The position numbers were made by a program, and so were the translations under genes. Positions 23,965-33,528 of a DNA stretch of 38,865 bases are shown here, piece by piece. Under the pieces are notes generated by a model. The model was not told the DNA's origin. It saw nothing but the letters and a program-made list of their open reading frames with translations, and did no database searches. The stretch spans positions 1 through 38,865 of the forward strand of contig DATKKS010000025.1 in NCBI GenBank assembly GCA_035542815.1, written 5' to 3'. Numbering within the stretch: position 1 is the stretch's first letter; each line of letters starts with the position of its first letter. Source of the DNA: JACRLI01 sp035542815 (GTDB taxonomy: Bacteria > Eisenbacteria > RBG-16-71-46 > JACRLI01).

Positions 23965-24900
23965 TCAGCGCCGGTAGGCCAGCTCCGCCAGGACCCGGAA
24001 GCAGGCGGCCATGCCCGCCGGATCGAGCGCCGCGGGGGTGTCCCGGGAGGTGTGCCACTCCGGGTAGCTCAGGTCGATGACGTCCACCGTGGGGATGCCC
24101 GCGTCGTTGAGGGCCAGGTGGTCGTCCTGCACGCTGGGGCCCACGTCGTCCACGAACGCCCCCTCGTGCAGCCGCCGGGCGGTCTCCCACACCTCGGCCA
24201 CCGCGGCCGGGGCGCGCAGCACCGAGTTGGGCTCGCGCGGGAAGCTCGCCCCCCGCCCGCCCACCATGTCCAGCAGCACTCCCAGGTGGTACTCCGGGCT
24301 CAGTCCCAGCTCCGCCCGGGCCCGGGGCGGGTCCGCCGCCAGGTGCCGCGCGCCGCGGAAGAAACCGTCGAGGTGCGCCAGCGTCCCCAGGTCCTCCCCG
24401 TCCAGGAAGAGGAGATCCACCCGCCGGGCCGGCGGCCGGCGACCGAAGGCCTCGGCCAGCAGCAGCAGCACCGCCACGCCGGAGCCGCCGTCGTTGGCCC
24501 CCGGCAGCGGCCGGCCCCGCATCCCGGGGTCCGGATCCCGGTCGCACCACGGGCGGCTGTCCCAGTGGGCCGCCAGCAGCAGCGCGCCGCCGCGCGCGCC
24601 GCCCTCCGGGCGATCCGGCCCGAAGCTGGCGGCCAGGTTCGTCAGCCGCACCGCCCCCCAGCCCGGCACCGAGTCGGCGAAGCTCTGCTCGCGCACCCGG
24701 CGCGCGCCGGCCGCCCGCAGCCGCGCCGCGATCCACGCGCCGCAGGAGTCGTGGGCCGCCGTCCCGGGCACGCGCGGGCCGAAGTCCACCTGGCGGCGCA
24801 CCAGCTCCAGGGCCCGCGCCCCGTCTGCCGGCGGCAGGCCCGCCGAGGCGGAGCAACCCGCGGCGCTGGCGGCCAGGAGGACGCAGAGCCAGGCGCGCAC
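23965..24900 (-). CDS. M28-family lipoprotein, glutaminyl-peptide cyclotransferase-like
   Basis: A 311-residue exported lipoprotein: the signal peptide ends at SAAGC with cysteine 16. The fold is the M28 zinc hydrolase, and the motifs fit the glutaminyl cyclase branch: AHWDSRPW with H112, GANDGGSG with D137, FLDGEDLG with E169, D211 in LLDMVGG, and SYPEWHTSRDTP with H283. These enzymes turn N-terminal glutamine into pyroglutamate; aminopeptidase activity is the alternative, since ligands for a second metal may also be present. The start is GTG, 7 nt after the sprA stop, so both genes probably share a transcript. It should face the periplasm. Confidence 0.85.
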   Translation of the reverse strand: MRAWLCVLLAASAAGCSASAGLPPADGARALELVRRQVDFGPRVPGTAAHDSCGAWIAARLRAAGARRVREQSFADSVPGWGAVRLTNLAASFGPDRPEGGARGGALLLAAHWDSRPWCDRDPDPGMRGRPLPGANDGGSGVAVLLLLAEAFGRRPPARRVDLLFLDGEDLGTLAHLDGFFRGARHLAADPPRARAELGLSPEYHLGVLLDMVGGRGASFPREPNSVLRAPAAVAEVWETARRLHEGAFVDDVGPSVQDDHLALNDAGIPTVDVIDLSYPEWHTSRDTPAALDPAGMAACFRVLAELAYRR

Positions 24901-24907
24901 GGGGCCC

Positions 24908-27900
24908 CTAGAAGCTCAGCCCGGCCGTCGCCTGCAGCCGGATGCTGTGGGAGGTGACGTCCTGCTGGCTGTTGTAGTTCCGGCTGTAGCCCGCCAGCAG
25001 CGTCCCGCGCACGTTGTTGGCGAACGCGTACGAGGCGGTGGAGTTGATGTCCAGCCGGGTGGTGCTCTGCGGGGGAATGGCGCCGGTGGCCAGCTGCGCG
25101 GTGTGGAGCTGGTGCTGCAGGGTGGCGTCGAAGTTGATGTCGATGTCGCTGCGCAGCCGGAACCCCAGGTCCGGCCCGGACTGGCCCGCGGGCGCCATGT
25201 GCGCCTTGACGGTGTGCTTGAGGTTGAGGTGCACGGTCGAGCTGCGGTCCTCCGACCAGCCCCCGTTGCGGTTGTCATCGGTGTGGGTCAGGGAGCGGTC
25301 CGAGGACAGCGTGAAGCGGTCGTGGTTCTTCAGGTCCCCGGCGATCGAGAACAGCGGCTGCCACGAGCTGGTCAGGACGTCGCTGTCCGGCGTGGGCCGG
25401 TCGGTGGAGACCTGGCGGTCCTGGCGCGAGAAGTTGGTGGTGGCGGTCACGTTGGTCGCCAGCTTGCCCACCGGCAGGAGCTTCTCGAGGTTGCCCCAGT
25501 TGACCCGCACGTCGGGCCAGGTCTGGGTCAGCGTGCCCCCGCGCGCGCCCCCGGAGACCTGGTCGGTCCGCCCCTGGTCGTAGCGGGTGTCGATCTGCAC
25601 CTGGCCCAGGTGCAGCGAGTTCTGGGCCGAGCTGTGCACCGAGTGCGCGGTCTGCTGGGAGCCCGAGGTCACCAGCGAGACCTGCGGGTCGGTGCTCAGC
25701 CCCAGCAGGTAGGCCAGCGGCGGCCGCCCGACCGCCCGCGAGGCGTTGTTGGAGTTGGTCCGGGTGTACGAGCCGGTGAACGAGCCCAGGCGCGCCAGGG
25801 CCTTGCGCAGCAGCTGCAGCGCCCCGCCGGTGGTGTCCACCTGGCCCTCGGGGACCCCCAGCAGCCGGCCCACCGGCAGCTCCATGTTCACCGTCATGTT
25901 GCCCTGGTTGCTGAAGTTGTGGACCGACAGGTCGGGCGACAGGTCGGGCGTCTTGGAGTCCGAGCTGCTGCTGGACCAGTCCAAGTGCGGGCCGACGCCC
26001 CGGACCCGGAGGTCCTGGGTGAAGGACACCGTATGGGTGCGCTGCACCTCGCGGCCGAGGTTGAAGATCCACCACCGGTTGTGCAGCGTCAGGTCGTGGC
26101 TGCTGCTGATGGTGTAGCGCAGGTTGTCCAACAGCTGCAGGCCCGAGGTCAGCACCATGCCCGAGGTGCGCCGGTTCGAGAACCGCCCCAGCACCTGGCC
26201 GGTGGTGTCGGTCACCGAGCGGTCGTAGTGGGCCACGTCCTGCGTGATCAGGCTCTGGCTCATGGTGAAGCCGGTGGGCAGCGGGTAGAAGTTGCCCAGC
26301 AGCGGGATCTTGACGGTGAAGCGCTCCCGCGGCGCGGGCGTGGCGTAGGACAGCCCCAGGCTGGCGTCCTTGGTGGTGTCGGTGGCCGTCGGGGACCGGC
26401 TCTTGGTGCGGCTCAAGCTCCCGGTGATGTTCCACGCGTCCACGAAGTAGCGGAGGTACCAGGGCGAGTCCGAGCCGGTCCGCTGCAGGCTGGCGCTCAC
26501 GGTGTAGCTGTGGCTCTCGGTGGTCTGGGCAGCCACCTCCGCGGACCCGTACTCCACGTCCGAGCCGGTCAGGAACTTGGGCACCGAGCTGGTGCGGCTC
26601 AGGCTGAAGTTCACCGGGAGCTGGATGCCGAGGGGCTCCAGGAACTTGCCCAGCCGGGTGGACATGTTGAAGTTGAAGGTGCTGTTGGTGGTGCCGGACC
26701 CCACCGAGCGGCCGATGTTGAGAAAGTCCGCGCTGGTGCGCACCAGGTTGGTGCTCACGGTGGCGAAGTCGGACAGGTTGGCGTCCAGTGAGAAGCGCTC
26801 CGCGGTGCCGATGTCCTTGCGCACCCCGCCCAGGCTGAGCTCGTCCACCCACAGCGAGCCGCTGTCGGGCACGCCCCCCGCGCCGCCGACGTTCCGCAGG
26901 CCCATCTCGATCCGGCGGATGGCGTTGAACGAGGGCCGTTTTCGCACCCGGAAGGTGTCCGCCCCGCTGGCCGACACCAGGATGGTGTCCTTCCCCTCGG
27001 GCACCCCCAGCTTCAACGAGGTGAGCGCGGCGAAGTCCACCGTCTTGAGCGCCCAGTTGTTGAGCGGCACCGTGGTGCTGTACTCGTAGTAGCTGGTGGT
27101 GTCCTCGTTGCCCAGCCGGATGTAGAAGCGCAGCTCGGAGCCCGGCAGGTGGTAGCCGGGCGGGAAGTACCCGTACAGGAAGAACTGCAGGTTCTGGTAC
27201 AGGGTGTAGTCGGAGTTGCTGCGCTGGAACAGCCGGTAGGCCGACACCTGGCTGTCCGCGGGCAGGTTGGAAAAGTCCAGCGACAGGCTCTGCTCGCGGC
27301 CGGTGATGTCGCCCCCGGCCCCCTGGGTCACGCCGGGGTTCACGCCCGGGGGCAGGGTGTAGAACGAGTTGTCCTTGTTGTTCACCACGCTGACCCGGAA
27401 GTGCGGCGAGAGCGGGGCGTTGGTCACCGTGGGGGACAGCTGCCAGCGGTTGCCCACGACGTCGAGCTGGCCCAGCGACAGCCGGTTGCCGCTCGCCAGC
27501 CCCGACATCCAGATGCGCACGTGCTTGATGCGCTGCCAGCTGGCGGCCCCGCCCCCGAAGTCCAGCCCGCTGGTGAACGCCGAGACCGGGATCCGCAGCA
27601 GCTTCCAGCCCAGGGACCCGGTCTGGATGTTGTACGACAGCGTGTCCAGCACCGCGTCCGACAGCGGCAGGCTGTACTCGAAGTAGCCGGTCTCCACGTC
27701 CAGCACACCGTTGCCGTCCAGGTCCTCGGTGTCGAAGCGCCGGTTGTTCTCGGTCCCGTTCACCCCCATGTACTTCTGCCAGTAGTTGGGGTCCTGGTTC
27801 TCGTTGCTGAGATCGGCGCTGCTGGGGATGTCCTGGAAGTCGTCCCCCGCCAGGTCGGGGTACGGGTAGACGTACTGGGTGATGCCGGGGCGCGGCCCGA

Positions 27901-30847
27901 TCCCCTGCTCCTGGGCGTCCGGGATGCCGTCCAGGCCCACGTCGTTGGTGGTGGCGCTCCAGTACGAGGCGCCCAGCGGGCTCTCGGTGTCCAGGCTGTC
28001 GTTGGGCGGGACGTTGGGGCTCCACATGGCGTCCTCGCTCACCAGGCCCAGGTCGATGTGCAGCCGCGCGCCCGGCGGCCACGCCTGCGGGTTCACCAGC
28101 CGGTCGGACTCCAGCTCCGGGTGCAGGTTGATCCACATCTCGATGTCGGTGGCGGTGGACAGGTCCAGGGTGCTGCGGGCCAGGCCCTGCTGGATCCCGG
28201 CCCACAGCGGCCGGCCGCGCACCCCGTCCTTGTCGTCGCTGACGGTGTCCTCGTCCACCTCGAGTTCCAGCACCCGGTGCTGGGTGTTGGCCTCGGTGCC
28301 GTTGAGGTTGGTCTTGAGGTCGCCCTCGCGCACCCGGCTCACCGGGTTGTAGAAGTGGAGCCGGCCGTTGCGGAAGAACGGATCGAGCTGGTGGTCGGGG
28401 TTGTTCCCGGCCCACGTCGCCGGCAGGCTGGACCACTTCCAGGAGGCGTATCCCAGGTCCACCGAGGTCACGTCCTTGGTGCCCTCCATGTCGTCGATGT
28501 AGGCCAGGCCGTTGGTGTTGGGGTTGGGCAGGCTGAGCGCCACCTCGCCCTGGGCGCTGATGTTGGACTCCGCGGTGGCCCGCAGCCCGGGCACCGCGTC
28601 CACCAGCCGGGTCAGGAAGCGGGACTTCCAGCGGCCCTGGCCGTTCACGTCGCCCACGATGGTCCGGGAGGGCTCCGACCCCAGCTGCGGGCGCAGGTCG
28701 GGGGTGGTGCTGTTCTCGAACAGCCAGGTGGTGGCCATGCTCTGGGGGGCCTCCTTGCCGTAGGCGGCGGAGAACCCCACCAGCGCCTTCTGGCCGGTGG
28801 AGAACAGCGAGGCGTAGGCGTAGTCCACCGAGATGTCGGGCTGGCCCAGCAGCAGCTCCGGCTTGAGGATCGTGATCTCCCCCAGCTCCGGGGTGATCTC
28901 GTAGTCGGTGCCGCGCTCCAGCCGCCGGCCGTTGATGGTCACCACCTCCGAGCCGGGCAGGATGTCGGTGCGGTCGAGGCGGATGGTGGCCGAGGCCTGG
29001 GTCTCGCGGTAGGTGGCCTCCAGGTAGTACTTGTTGGTCAGCACCGTGGAGTTGTAGTTGAGCCGGGTGTAGATCGCGGTGTCCGACTGGTCGGGGGTGA
29101 AATGGGCCGGCCGCTGGATGTCCGGCGGGTCGGACGGGGCGTACCCGGACGGCAGGGCCGGGTCGGGCTGGTAGAAGAACGGCCGGGGGTCGGGGAAGAA
29201 GATGAGCCCGCGCTGGTAGTCCACGAAGCTCCGGCCGCGGATCACGTCCCCGTCGATGAAGCCGTCCCCGCGCCCGTTCTGCCCGGGAGTGTAGCTGGAC
29301 CCGTTCAGCCACTCGTTGTCCAGGCCGGTGATCTCGATGTAGTTCCCGACCTTGGCTCCGGTGCCATCCACCAGGTAGTCCTGCGGCGGGTTGGTGAAGG
29401 TGTTGAAGATCGCCAGCTTGAAGGTCAGCGAGTCGATGTGCGTCCCGGAGAGGCGGTACACGTTGCGCAGCTCGTAAAAGGTGGTCGGGTACCACTCCCC
29501 GGCGGGGTCCAGGTCCCCGGTGGCGGTGGTCTTGAGGAGGTCCACGTAGGGCCGGAGCATCTTGAGGACCACCGGGCTGCCCGCGTCGCTGCCCACCGAG
29601 CTGCCGTCCTTGCGCTTGTAGGTCACCGCCAGCACGCTGGTGGCGTCCAGCGGGGCGTTGAGTTCCAGGATCGGCCTGCCCCCGCCGCGCCACTCGGTGT
29701 GGATCCGGTAGAAGTCGATCTGCGGCTTGTACACGAAGTTCCCGTCGTAGCGCGGCCCGTCGGGCTTGGCGGGATCCAGGTACGCGGTCCCGGGCCGGCC
29801 GTTCTGCCCCGGGGTCCGGGCGTCCACGTACACGGAGATGGTGGAAGAGTCGATGTCGTCGTCCAACAGGTTCACGTAGAAGAACTGCCGCGGCAGGTAC
29901 TGGTAGTCCTCGATCCGCTCGGTCTGCTGCTGGGCCGACTTCTGGAAGGTGTCCCGCTTGCTCTGCCCCTCCTGCTTGCTGGCGATCACGGTCAGGTCCA
30001 GCGGGCCGAACTTGGACACCGTCTTGAGCCCGAACAGCCCCTGGTGCTGGCCGCTGTAGCTCACGAACTGGGTGCCGGGCAGCGACAGCTGGGTGTTCCC
30101 CAGCTCCATGCTGCGCACCACCTCGTCTTGGTCCCCGGTGTAGGTGATGCGGATGCGGTTGCTCAGCGGCGTGGCCGCCGCGTTGCTGGTCTGGTCCACG
30201 TCCACCTTGACCTTGCCCCCGATGCTGCCCTGCACCTTCACCTGCAGGTCCTGCTTCATCTCCAGCTGCGGGAACTTGCTCTGGCGGCCGAAGGACTGCG
30301 GGCGGTCGTCCCAGTTGGAGGTGCCGCCCAGGGTGAGGGTCTCGCTCCCGGTGAGCGCCAGGTTGGGGCGGACGTTGCCGAAGATGCTGCCCAGAGGGCC
30401 GGGCAGGTTCATCGGCAGTTCCAGCTTGAGCCGGCCGGGGACCAGGCCGGTGGCTTCCGCGGGGGCCTGGCCCAGGTCGGCGTACGAGCGGCGCAGGAAC
30501 AGCTCGTCGTAGTTGCGCAGGGTGAGCTGGCGCAGGTAGTCGTGCACCGGCACCCGGCGGGCCGGAACCAGATCGTAGTTGTCCAGCCTGCTACTGAGTT
30601 CTACCATGCCGCTGTCGGGGTCGAACTCCACGTCGTCCCGGCGCGGGTCGCCGGTGTAGAGAATGAGATCCTTGAGGCGGCGGCTGGGGTCGCCGGTGGG
30701 GTGCTGGGAGGTGTCCACCGGCGCGCCCTGGTCGGTGCCCGTACCGAAGCCGGTCGGGGGCGCGGCCAGCGCGGGCCCGGCCCCGGGCCCCAGCCACAGG
30801 GCCCCGGCCAGTCCGCCGATGAGGAGAAGCGCCTGAGAGACTCTCAC
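24908..30847 (-). CDS. sprA: SprA-like giant outer-membrane protein (type IX secretion translocon family)
   Basis: A 1979-residue protein. The signal peptide covers about 1-27 (hydrophobic ALLLIGGLAGALWLG, cleavage near PALA). The rest is beta-rich with many Tyr/Phe/Asn/Ser/Thr alternations, LKLELPMNLPGPLGSIFG near the N terminus, VDVDQTSNAAATPLSNRIRI, a Ca-binding-like DLDGNGVLD, and a terminal phenylalanine (ATAGLSF) typical of outer-membrane beta-barrels. In Bacteroidota, SprA/Sov is the very large barrel through which type IX substrates leave; usual lengths there are about 2300-2500, so this is a shorter member. The GTG start puts the signal peptide at the N terminus; no good ribosome binding site is seen. 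No other type IX gene is in the window. Confidence 0.88.
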   Translation of the reverse strand: MRVSQALLLIGGLAGALWLGPGAGPALAAPPTGFGTGTDQGAPVDTSQHPTGDPSRRLKDLILYTGDPRRDDVEFDPDSGMVELSSRLDNYDLVPARRVPVHDYLRQLTLRNYDELFLRRSYADLGQAPAEATGLVPGRLKLELPMNLPGPLGSIFGNVRPNLALTGSETLTLGGTSNWDDRPQSFGRQSKFPQLEMKQDLQVKVQGSIGGKVKVDVDQTSNAAATPLSNRIRITYTGDQDEVVRSMELGNTQLSLPGTQFVSYSGQHQGLFGLKTVSKFGPLDLTVIASKQEGQSKRDTFQKSAQQQTERIEDYQYLPRQFFYVNLLDDDIDSSTISVYVDARTPGQNGRPGTAYLDPAKPDGPRYDGNFVYKPQIDFYRIHTEWRGGGRPILELNAPLDATSVLAVTYKRKDGSSVGSDAGSPVVLKMLRPYVDLLKTTATGDLDPAGEWYPTTFYELRNVYRLSGTHIDSLTFKLAIFNTFTNPPQDYLVDGTGAKVGNYIEITGLDNEWLNGSSYTPGQNGRGDGFIDGDVIRGRSFVDYQRGLIFFPDPRPFFYQPDPALPSGYAPSDPPDIQRPAHFTPDQSDTAIYTRLNYNSTVLTNKYYLEATYRETQASATIRLDRTDILPGSEVVTINGRRLERGTDYEITPELGEITILKPELLLGQPDISVDYAYASLFSTGQKALVGFSAAYGKEAPQSMATTWLFENSTTPDLRPQLGSEPSRTIVGDVNGQGRWKSRFLTRLVDAVPGLRATAESNISAQGEVALSLPNPNTNGLAYIDDMEGTKDVTSVDLGYASWKWSSLPATWAGNNPDHQLDPFFRNGRLHFYNPVSRVREGDLKTNLNGTEANTQHRVLELEVDEDTVSDDKDGVRGRPLWAGIQQGLARSTLDLSTATDIEMWINLHPELESDRLVNPQAWPPGARLHIDLGLVSEDAMWSPNVPPNDSLDTESPLGASYWSATTNDVGLDGIPDAQEQGIGPRPGITQYVYPYPDLAGDDFQDIPSSADLSNENQDPNYWQKYMGVNGTENNRRFDTEDLDGNGVLDVETGYFEYSLPLSDAVLDTLSYNIQTGSLGWKLLRIPVSAFTSGLDFGGGAASWQRIKHVRIWMSGLASGNRLSLGQLDVVGNRWQLSPTVTNAPLSPHFRVSVVNNKDNSFYTLPPGVNPGVTQGAGGDITGREQSLSLDFSNLPADSQVSAYRLFQRSNSDYTLYQNLQFFLYGYFPPGYHLPGSELRFYIRLGNEDTTSYYEYSTTVPLNNWALKTVDFAALTSLKLGVPEGKDTILVSASGADTFRVRKRPSFNAIRRIEMGLRNVGGAGGVPDSGSLWVDELSLGGVRKDIGTAERFSLDANLSDFATVSTNLVRTSADFLNIGRSVGSGTTNSTFNFNMSTRLGKFLEPLGIQLPVNFSLSRTSSVPKFLTGSDVEYGSAEVAAQTTESHSYTVSASLQRTGSDSPWYLRYFVDAWNITGSLSRTKSRSPTATDTTKDASLGLSYATPAPRERFTVKIPLLGNFYPLPTGFTMSQSLITQDVAHYDRSVTDTTGQVLGRFSNRRTSGMVLTSGLQLLDNLRYTISSSHDLTLHNRWWIFNLGREVQRTHTVSFTQDLRVRGVGPHLDWSSSSSDSKTPDLSPDLSVHNFSNQGNMTVNMELPVGRLLGVPEGQVDTTGGALQLLRKALARLGSFTGSYTRTNSNNASRAVGRPPLAYLLGLSTDPQVSLVTSGSQQTAHSVHSSAQNSLHLGQVQIDTRYDQGRTDQVSGGARGGTLTQTWPDVRVNWGNLEKLLPVGKLATNVTATTNFSRQDRQVSTDRPTPDSDVLTSSWQPLFSIAGDLKNHDRFTLSSDRSLTHTDDNRNGGWSEDRSSTVHLNLKHTVKAHMAPAGQSGPDLGFRLRSDIDINFDATLQHQLHTAQLATGAIPPQSTTRLDINSTASYAFANNVRGTLLAGYSRNYNSQQDVTSHSIRLQATAGLSF

Positions 30848-31041
30848 GTTGGCCAGATTGCAAATAAGGCGCGCACGGCACCCCGCACGCGCCGGTCCGT
30901 AATTGTCAATTGGTTGTGGCACATCACGTTAAGGTTGGAGCGCAAGCCCCGGCCTACACTCCCCCCGGACCTTATTGGAACACCGCCGGAGCCCTCCCGG
31001 TTCCGGCCCCTCCAGCCCGCCCCGGACCCCCGGACCGCCCC
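30848..31041. other. Divergent intergenic region between sprA and the lptF-like gene
   Basis: This 194-bp gap must hold promoters for both directions. It contains a palindromic ATTGTCAAT (TTGACA on the minus strand, 30904-30909) in a locally AT-rich patch, but no convincing -10 element at a proper distance on either strand. No ORF with a good start or RNA gene is evident. Confidence 0.35.
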
Positions 31042-32394
31042 ATGAACCGGTTCGCGCGTTACGTGCTGCGCCTGCATGTCGTCCCGCTGGTGGTGGGCTT
31101 CGGGGTGATCACGGTGATCTTCGCCCTCGACTTCCTCTTCGAGTACGTGGATCTCATCGTGAGCAAGGGCGTACCGCCGCTGGTGGTGGGCAAGCTCTTC
31201 TTGCTGGGGCAGGGCTGGATGATCGCGCTGTCGGTGCCCTGCTCGGTCCTGGTGGCGGTGCTGATGACCTTCGGGCGGCTCTCCCAGGACCTGGAGATCT
31301 CGGCCATGCGCACCAGCGGGGTTGCGTTGCTGACGATCTTCTGCCCGCTGGTGGGGGCGGCGGGGCTGCTGGCGGTGGGCCTCACTCTGTTCAACAACCA
31401 CATCCTGCCCGAGACCAACCACCAGTTCGCGAACCTCATGTACGACATCGGCCAGAAACGCCCCGCGTTCAAGCTGGAGGAAGGGGTGTTCCTGGACGAT
31501 TTCGAAGGGTATCGCCTCCTCGTGGGCCACGTCAACGCCAGGACCTCCCAGCTGGGGGACATCACCATCTACCAGCTGCACCCCGACCGCCTGCCCACCA
31601 CCATCACCGCCCGCAGCGGCGAGCTGGAGTACGACCCGCGGGAGGACGCGGTCACCTTCCACCTCCGCGACGGCGAGGTGCACGAGGTGCCCAAGGACTC
31701 GCCCCACAAGGACACCTACCGCCGGCTGGTCTTCCGGCGCCACACCCTGCGCATCGCGGGCGTGGGCCAGGCGTTGCGCCACACCGACCGGACCAGCCGC
31801 AGCGACCGGGAGATGAGCACCCGGGACATGCTGGACGCGCTGCACGGCCTGGACGCCGAGCGCCGCGACCTGCTGCGCCGGGCGCACCCGGTGCTGGCGC
31901 GCTACGGCTACCGCTCGCTGGAGGACGTGGACTGGGACGCAGCCGACCGCTCGATCCCCGCGCGCACCTCGCACTTCGCGGCGCTGCTGGCCTTCGTGGG
32001 GCAGCTGCTGCACCGCCACCGGCCGGCCCCCGCCCCGCTCGCGCCGGAGGACCAGGCGGTCCTCCAGTCGAACCTGCTCCAGCTGCGCGCGGTGGACGAC
32101 CAGCGCTGGAGCTACGGCGTGGAGATCCAGAAGAAGTTCGCCATCCCGGCGGCGTGCGTGGTGTTCGTGCTGATCGGGGCCCCGCTGGGCCTGCGAGTGC
32201 GCCGCACCGGCCCGGCGGTGGCCTTTGCCAGCCTGCTGTTCTTCCTCTTCTACTACGTGACCCTGGTGGGCGGGGAGGAGCTGGCCAAGCACGGCACGCT
32301 CAGCCCCTTCCTGGCGATGTGGCTCCCCAACATCCTGATCGGGGCCATCGGCCTGTACCTGACGCTGCGCGAGGCGGAGGTGCTGCCGCGGTGA
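31042..32394 (+). CDS. LptF/LptG family permease (first of pair)
   Basis: A 450-residue YjgP/YjgQ-family protein. It has three N-terminal hydrophobic segments (about 12-32, 53-75 and 100-120), a large periplasmic beta-jellyroll-like region (about 130-350, with LEEGVFLDDFEGYRLLVG), and three C-terminal segments. The family forms the inner-membrane part of the LptB2FG transporter that lifts lipopolysaccharide to the LptC/A bridge. EISAMRTSGVALL after the second segment is the conserved coupling region contacting LptB. The periplasmic region has an extra Arg-rich insert (about 250-340). The ATG lacks a ribosome binding site. The stop overlaps the next gene by 4 bp. Whether it is F or G is not decided. 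Confidence 0.88.
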   Translation: MNRFARYVLRLHVVPLVVGFGVITVIFALDFLFEYVDLIVSKGVPPLVVGKLFLLGQGWMIALSVPCSVLVAVLMTFGRLSQDLEISAMRTSGVALLTIFCPLVGAAGLLAVGLTLFNNHILPETNHQFANLMYDIGQKRPAFKLEEGVFLDDFEGYRLLVGHVNARTSQLGDITIYQLHPDRLPTTITARSGELEYDPREDAVTFHLRDGEVHEVPKDSPHKDTYRRLVFRRHTLRIAGVGQALRHTDRTSRSDREMSTRDMLDALHGLDAERRDLLRRAHPVLARYGYRSLEDVDWDAADRSIPARTSHFAALLAFVGQLLHRHRPAPAPLAPEDQAVLQSNLLQLRAVDDQRWSYGVEIQKKFAIPAACVVFVLIGAPLGLRVRRTGPAVAFASLLFFLFYYVTLVGGEELAKHGTLSPFLAMWLPNILIGAIGLYLTLREAEVLPR

Positions 32395-33491
32395 GGCTGC
32401 CTGCGCTGGGTCCGTCCAAGGTCCTGGACCGCTACGTGCTGCGGGAGTTCCTGGTGTACTTCACCCTCACCGCCCTGTTCTTCGTGGGGGTGTTCGAGGT
32501 GGTGGACGTGTTCGAGAAGATCGACCGCTTCCTCGACGCCCACGCGGGCCTGCCCCAGCTCGGCGTGTGGGCGGCCCTCAACGTCCCCTCGGTGCTGGTG
32601 TTGGTGCTGCCCATGGCGCTGCTCCTGGGCGCGCTGCTGACCCTGGCACAGCTGGGCAAGTTCAACGAGCTGACCGCCATGAACGTGGCCGGCCGGTCCT
32701 TCCTGCGGATCGCCTACCCGATGCTGGGGGTGGCCCTGCTGGCCTGCGTGGCCTCGTTCCTGCTGGAGGAGTACGTGGTGCCGCGGGCCAACCGCTCCCG
32801 CCAGGACTTCATGGACCGGCGGGTCCTGGGGATCCAGCCGGGCCTGCCCACGCAGCGCGAAAACGTGCTGTACCTGGGCACCGAGGGCCGGGTGTTCTCC
32901 ATCCGCACCTACCTGGTGCGCGAGCAGCGGATGCTCGAGCCCAACATCCAGGCGTTCGGCAACGGGCGGGTGCTGGCGCGCACCGACGCCCGCGATGCCA
33001 CCTGGGACGGCCGGCAGTGGGTGCTCCACGACGGCATCACCCGCTCCTTCCGCGGGGACCGCGAGGCGGCCGCCCGGTTCACGAGCCTGGTGCTGCCGGG
33101 CCTGCGGGAGCGGCCGGCGGACTTCGCCACCGAGGACCAGAACCCCGAGCAGATGACCCTGAGCGAGCTGTACCGGTACATCGAGCGGCTCAACGAGAGC
33201 GGGCGGCCGACGGAGCGCTACGTCGTGGACCTGCACCTGAAGCTGTCCTACCCGCTGATCAACTTCGTGGCGCTGCTGATGTCGGTGGGGATCGCCTCGC
33301 AGCTGCGGCGCAGCAGCTCGGCGCTGGCCTTCGGGCTCTCGGCGCTGGCGAGCTTCTCGTTCTACGGCGCGGTGGCCACCGGCCGGGCGCTGGGCCAGTC
33401 GGGAGTGATCACGCCGTGGGTGGGAGCCTGGGCCGGCCAGGCGCTGTTCCTGGCCATCGCCGCCGTGCTGGTGTGGCGCTCCCCGCGCTGA
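32391..33491 (+). CDS. LptF/LptG family permease (second of pair)
   Basis: A 366-residue YjgP/YjgQ-family protein of standard length, starting with LDRYVLREFLVYFTLTALFF, typical of this family. ELTAMNVAGRSFLRIAYP is the cytoplasmic coupling helix region. The periplasmic domain is about 130-275, followed by three C-terminal membrane segments (HLKLSYPLINFVALLMSVG onward). With the preceding gene it should form the LptF-LptG heterodimer for LPS export. The GTG start overlaps the upstream stop as GTGA, so the two subunits are translationally coupled. A 37-bp GC-rich gap separates its stop from the convergent MFS gene. Confidence 0.9.
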   Translation: MRLPALGPSKVLDRYVLREFLVYFTLTALFFVGVFEVVDVFEKIDRFLDAHAGLPQLGVWAALNVPSVLVLVLPMALLLGALLTLAQLGKFNELTAMNVAGRSFLRIAYPMLGVALLACVASFLLEEYVVPRANRSRQDFMDRRVLGIQPGLPTQRENVLYLGTEGRVFSIRTYLVREQRMLEPNIQAFGNGRVLARTDARDATWDGRQWVLHDGITRSFRGDREAAARFTSLVLPGLRERPADFATEDQNPEQMTLSELYRYIERLNESGRPTERYVVDLHLKLSYPLINFVALLMSVGIASQLRRSSSALAFGLSALASFSFYGAVATGRALGQSGVITPWVGAWAGQALFLAIAAVLVWRSPR

Positions 33492-33528
33492 CCGCCGCGC
33501 CCGCCGCCCCGCCGCCCCCGACCGCGCC

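Noticed and set aside
30915..30935. A sigma-54 promoter (TGGCAC element) before the lptF-like gene
   Set aside because: The GG at -24 is present, but the required GC at the -12 position is missing at the correct distance.
27149..31045. A 1298-codon open frame on the plus strand opposite sprA
   Set aside because: It is rich in Arg, His, Gln, Val and Gly, as expected for the antisense of GC-biased codons, has no domain, and overlaps a well-supported gene. The many other long antisense frames have the same origin.
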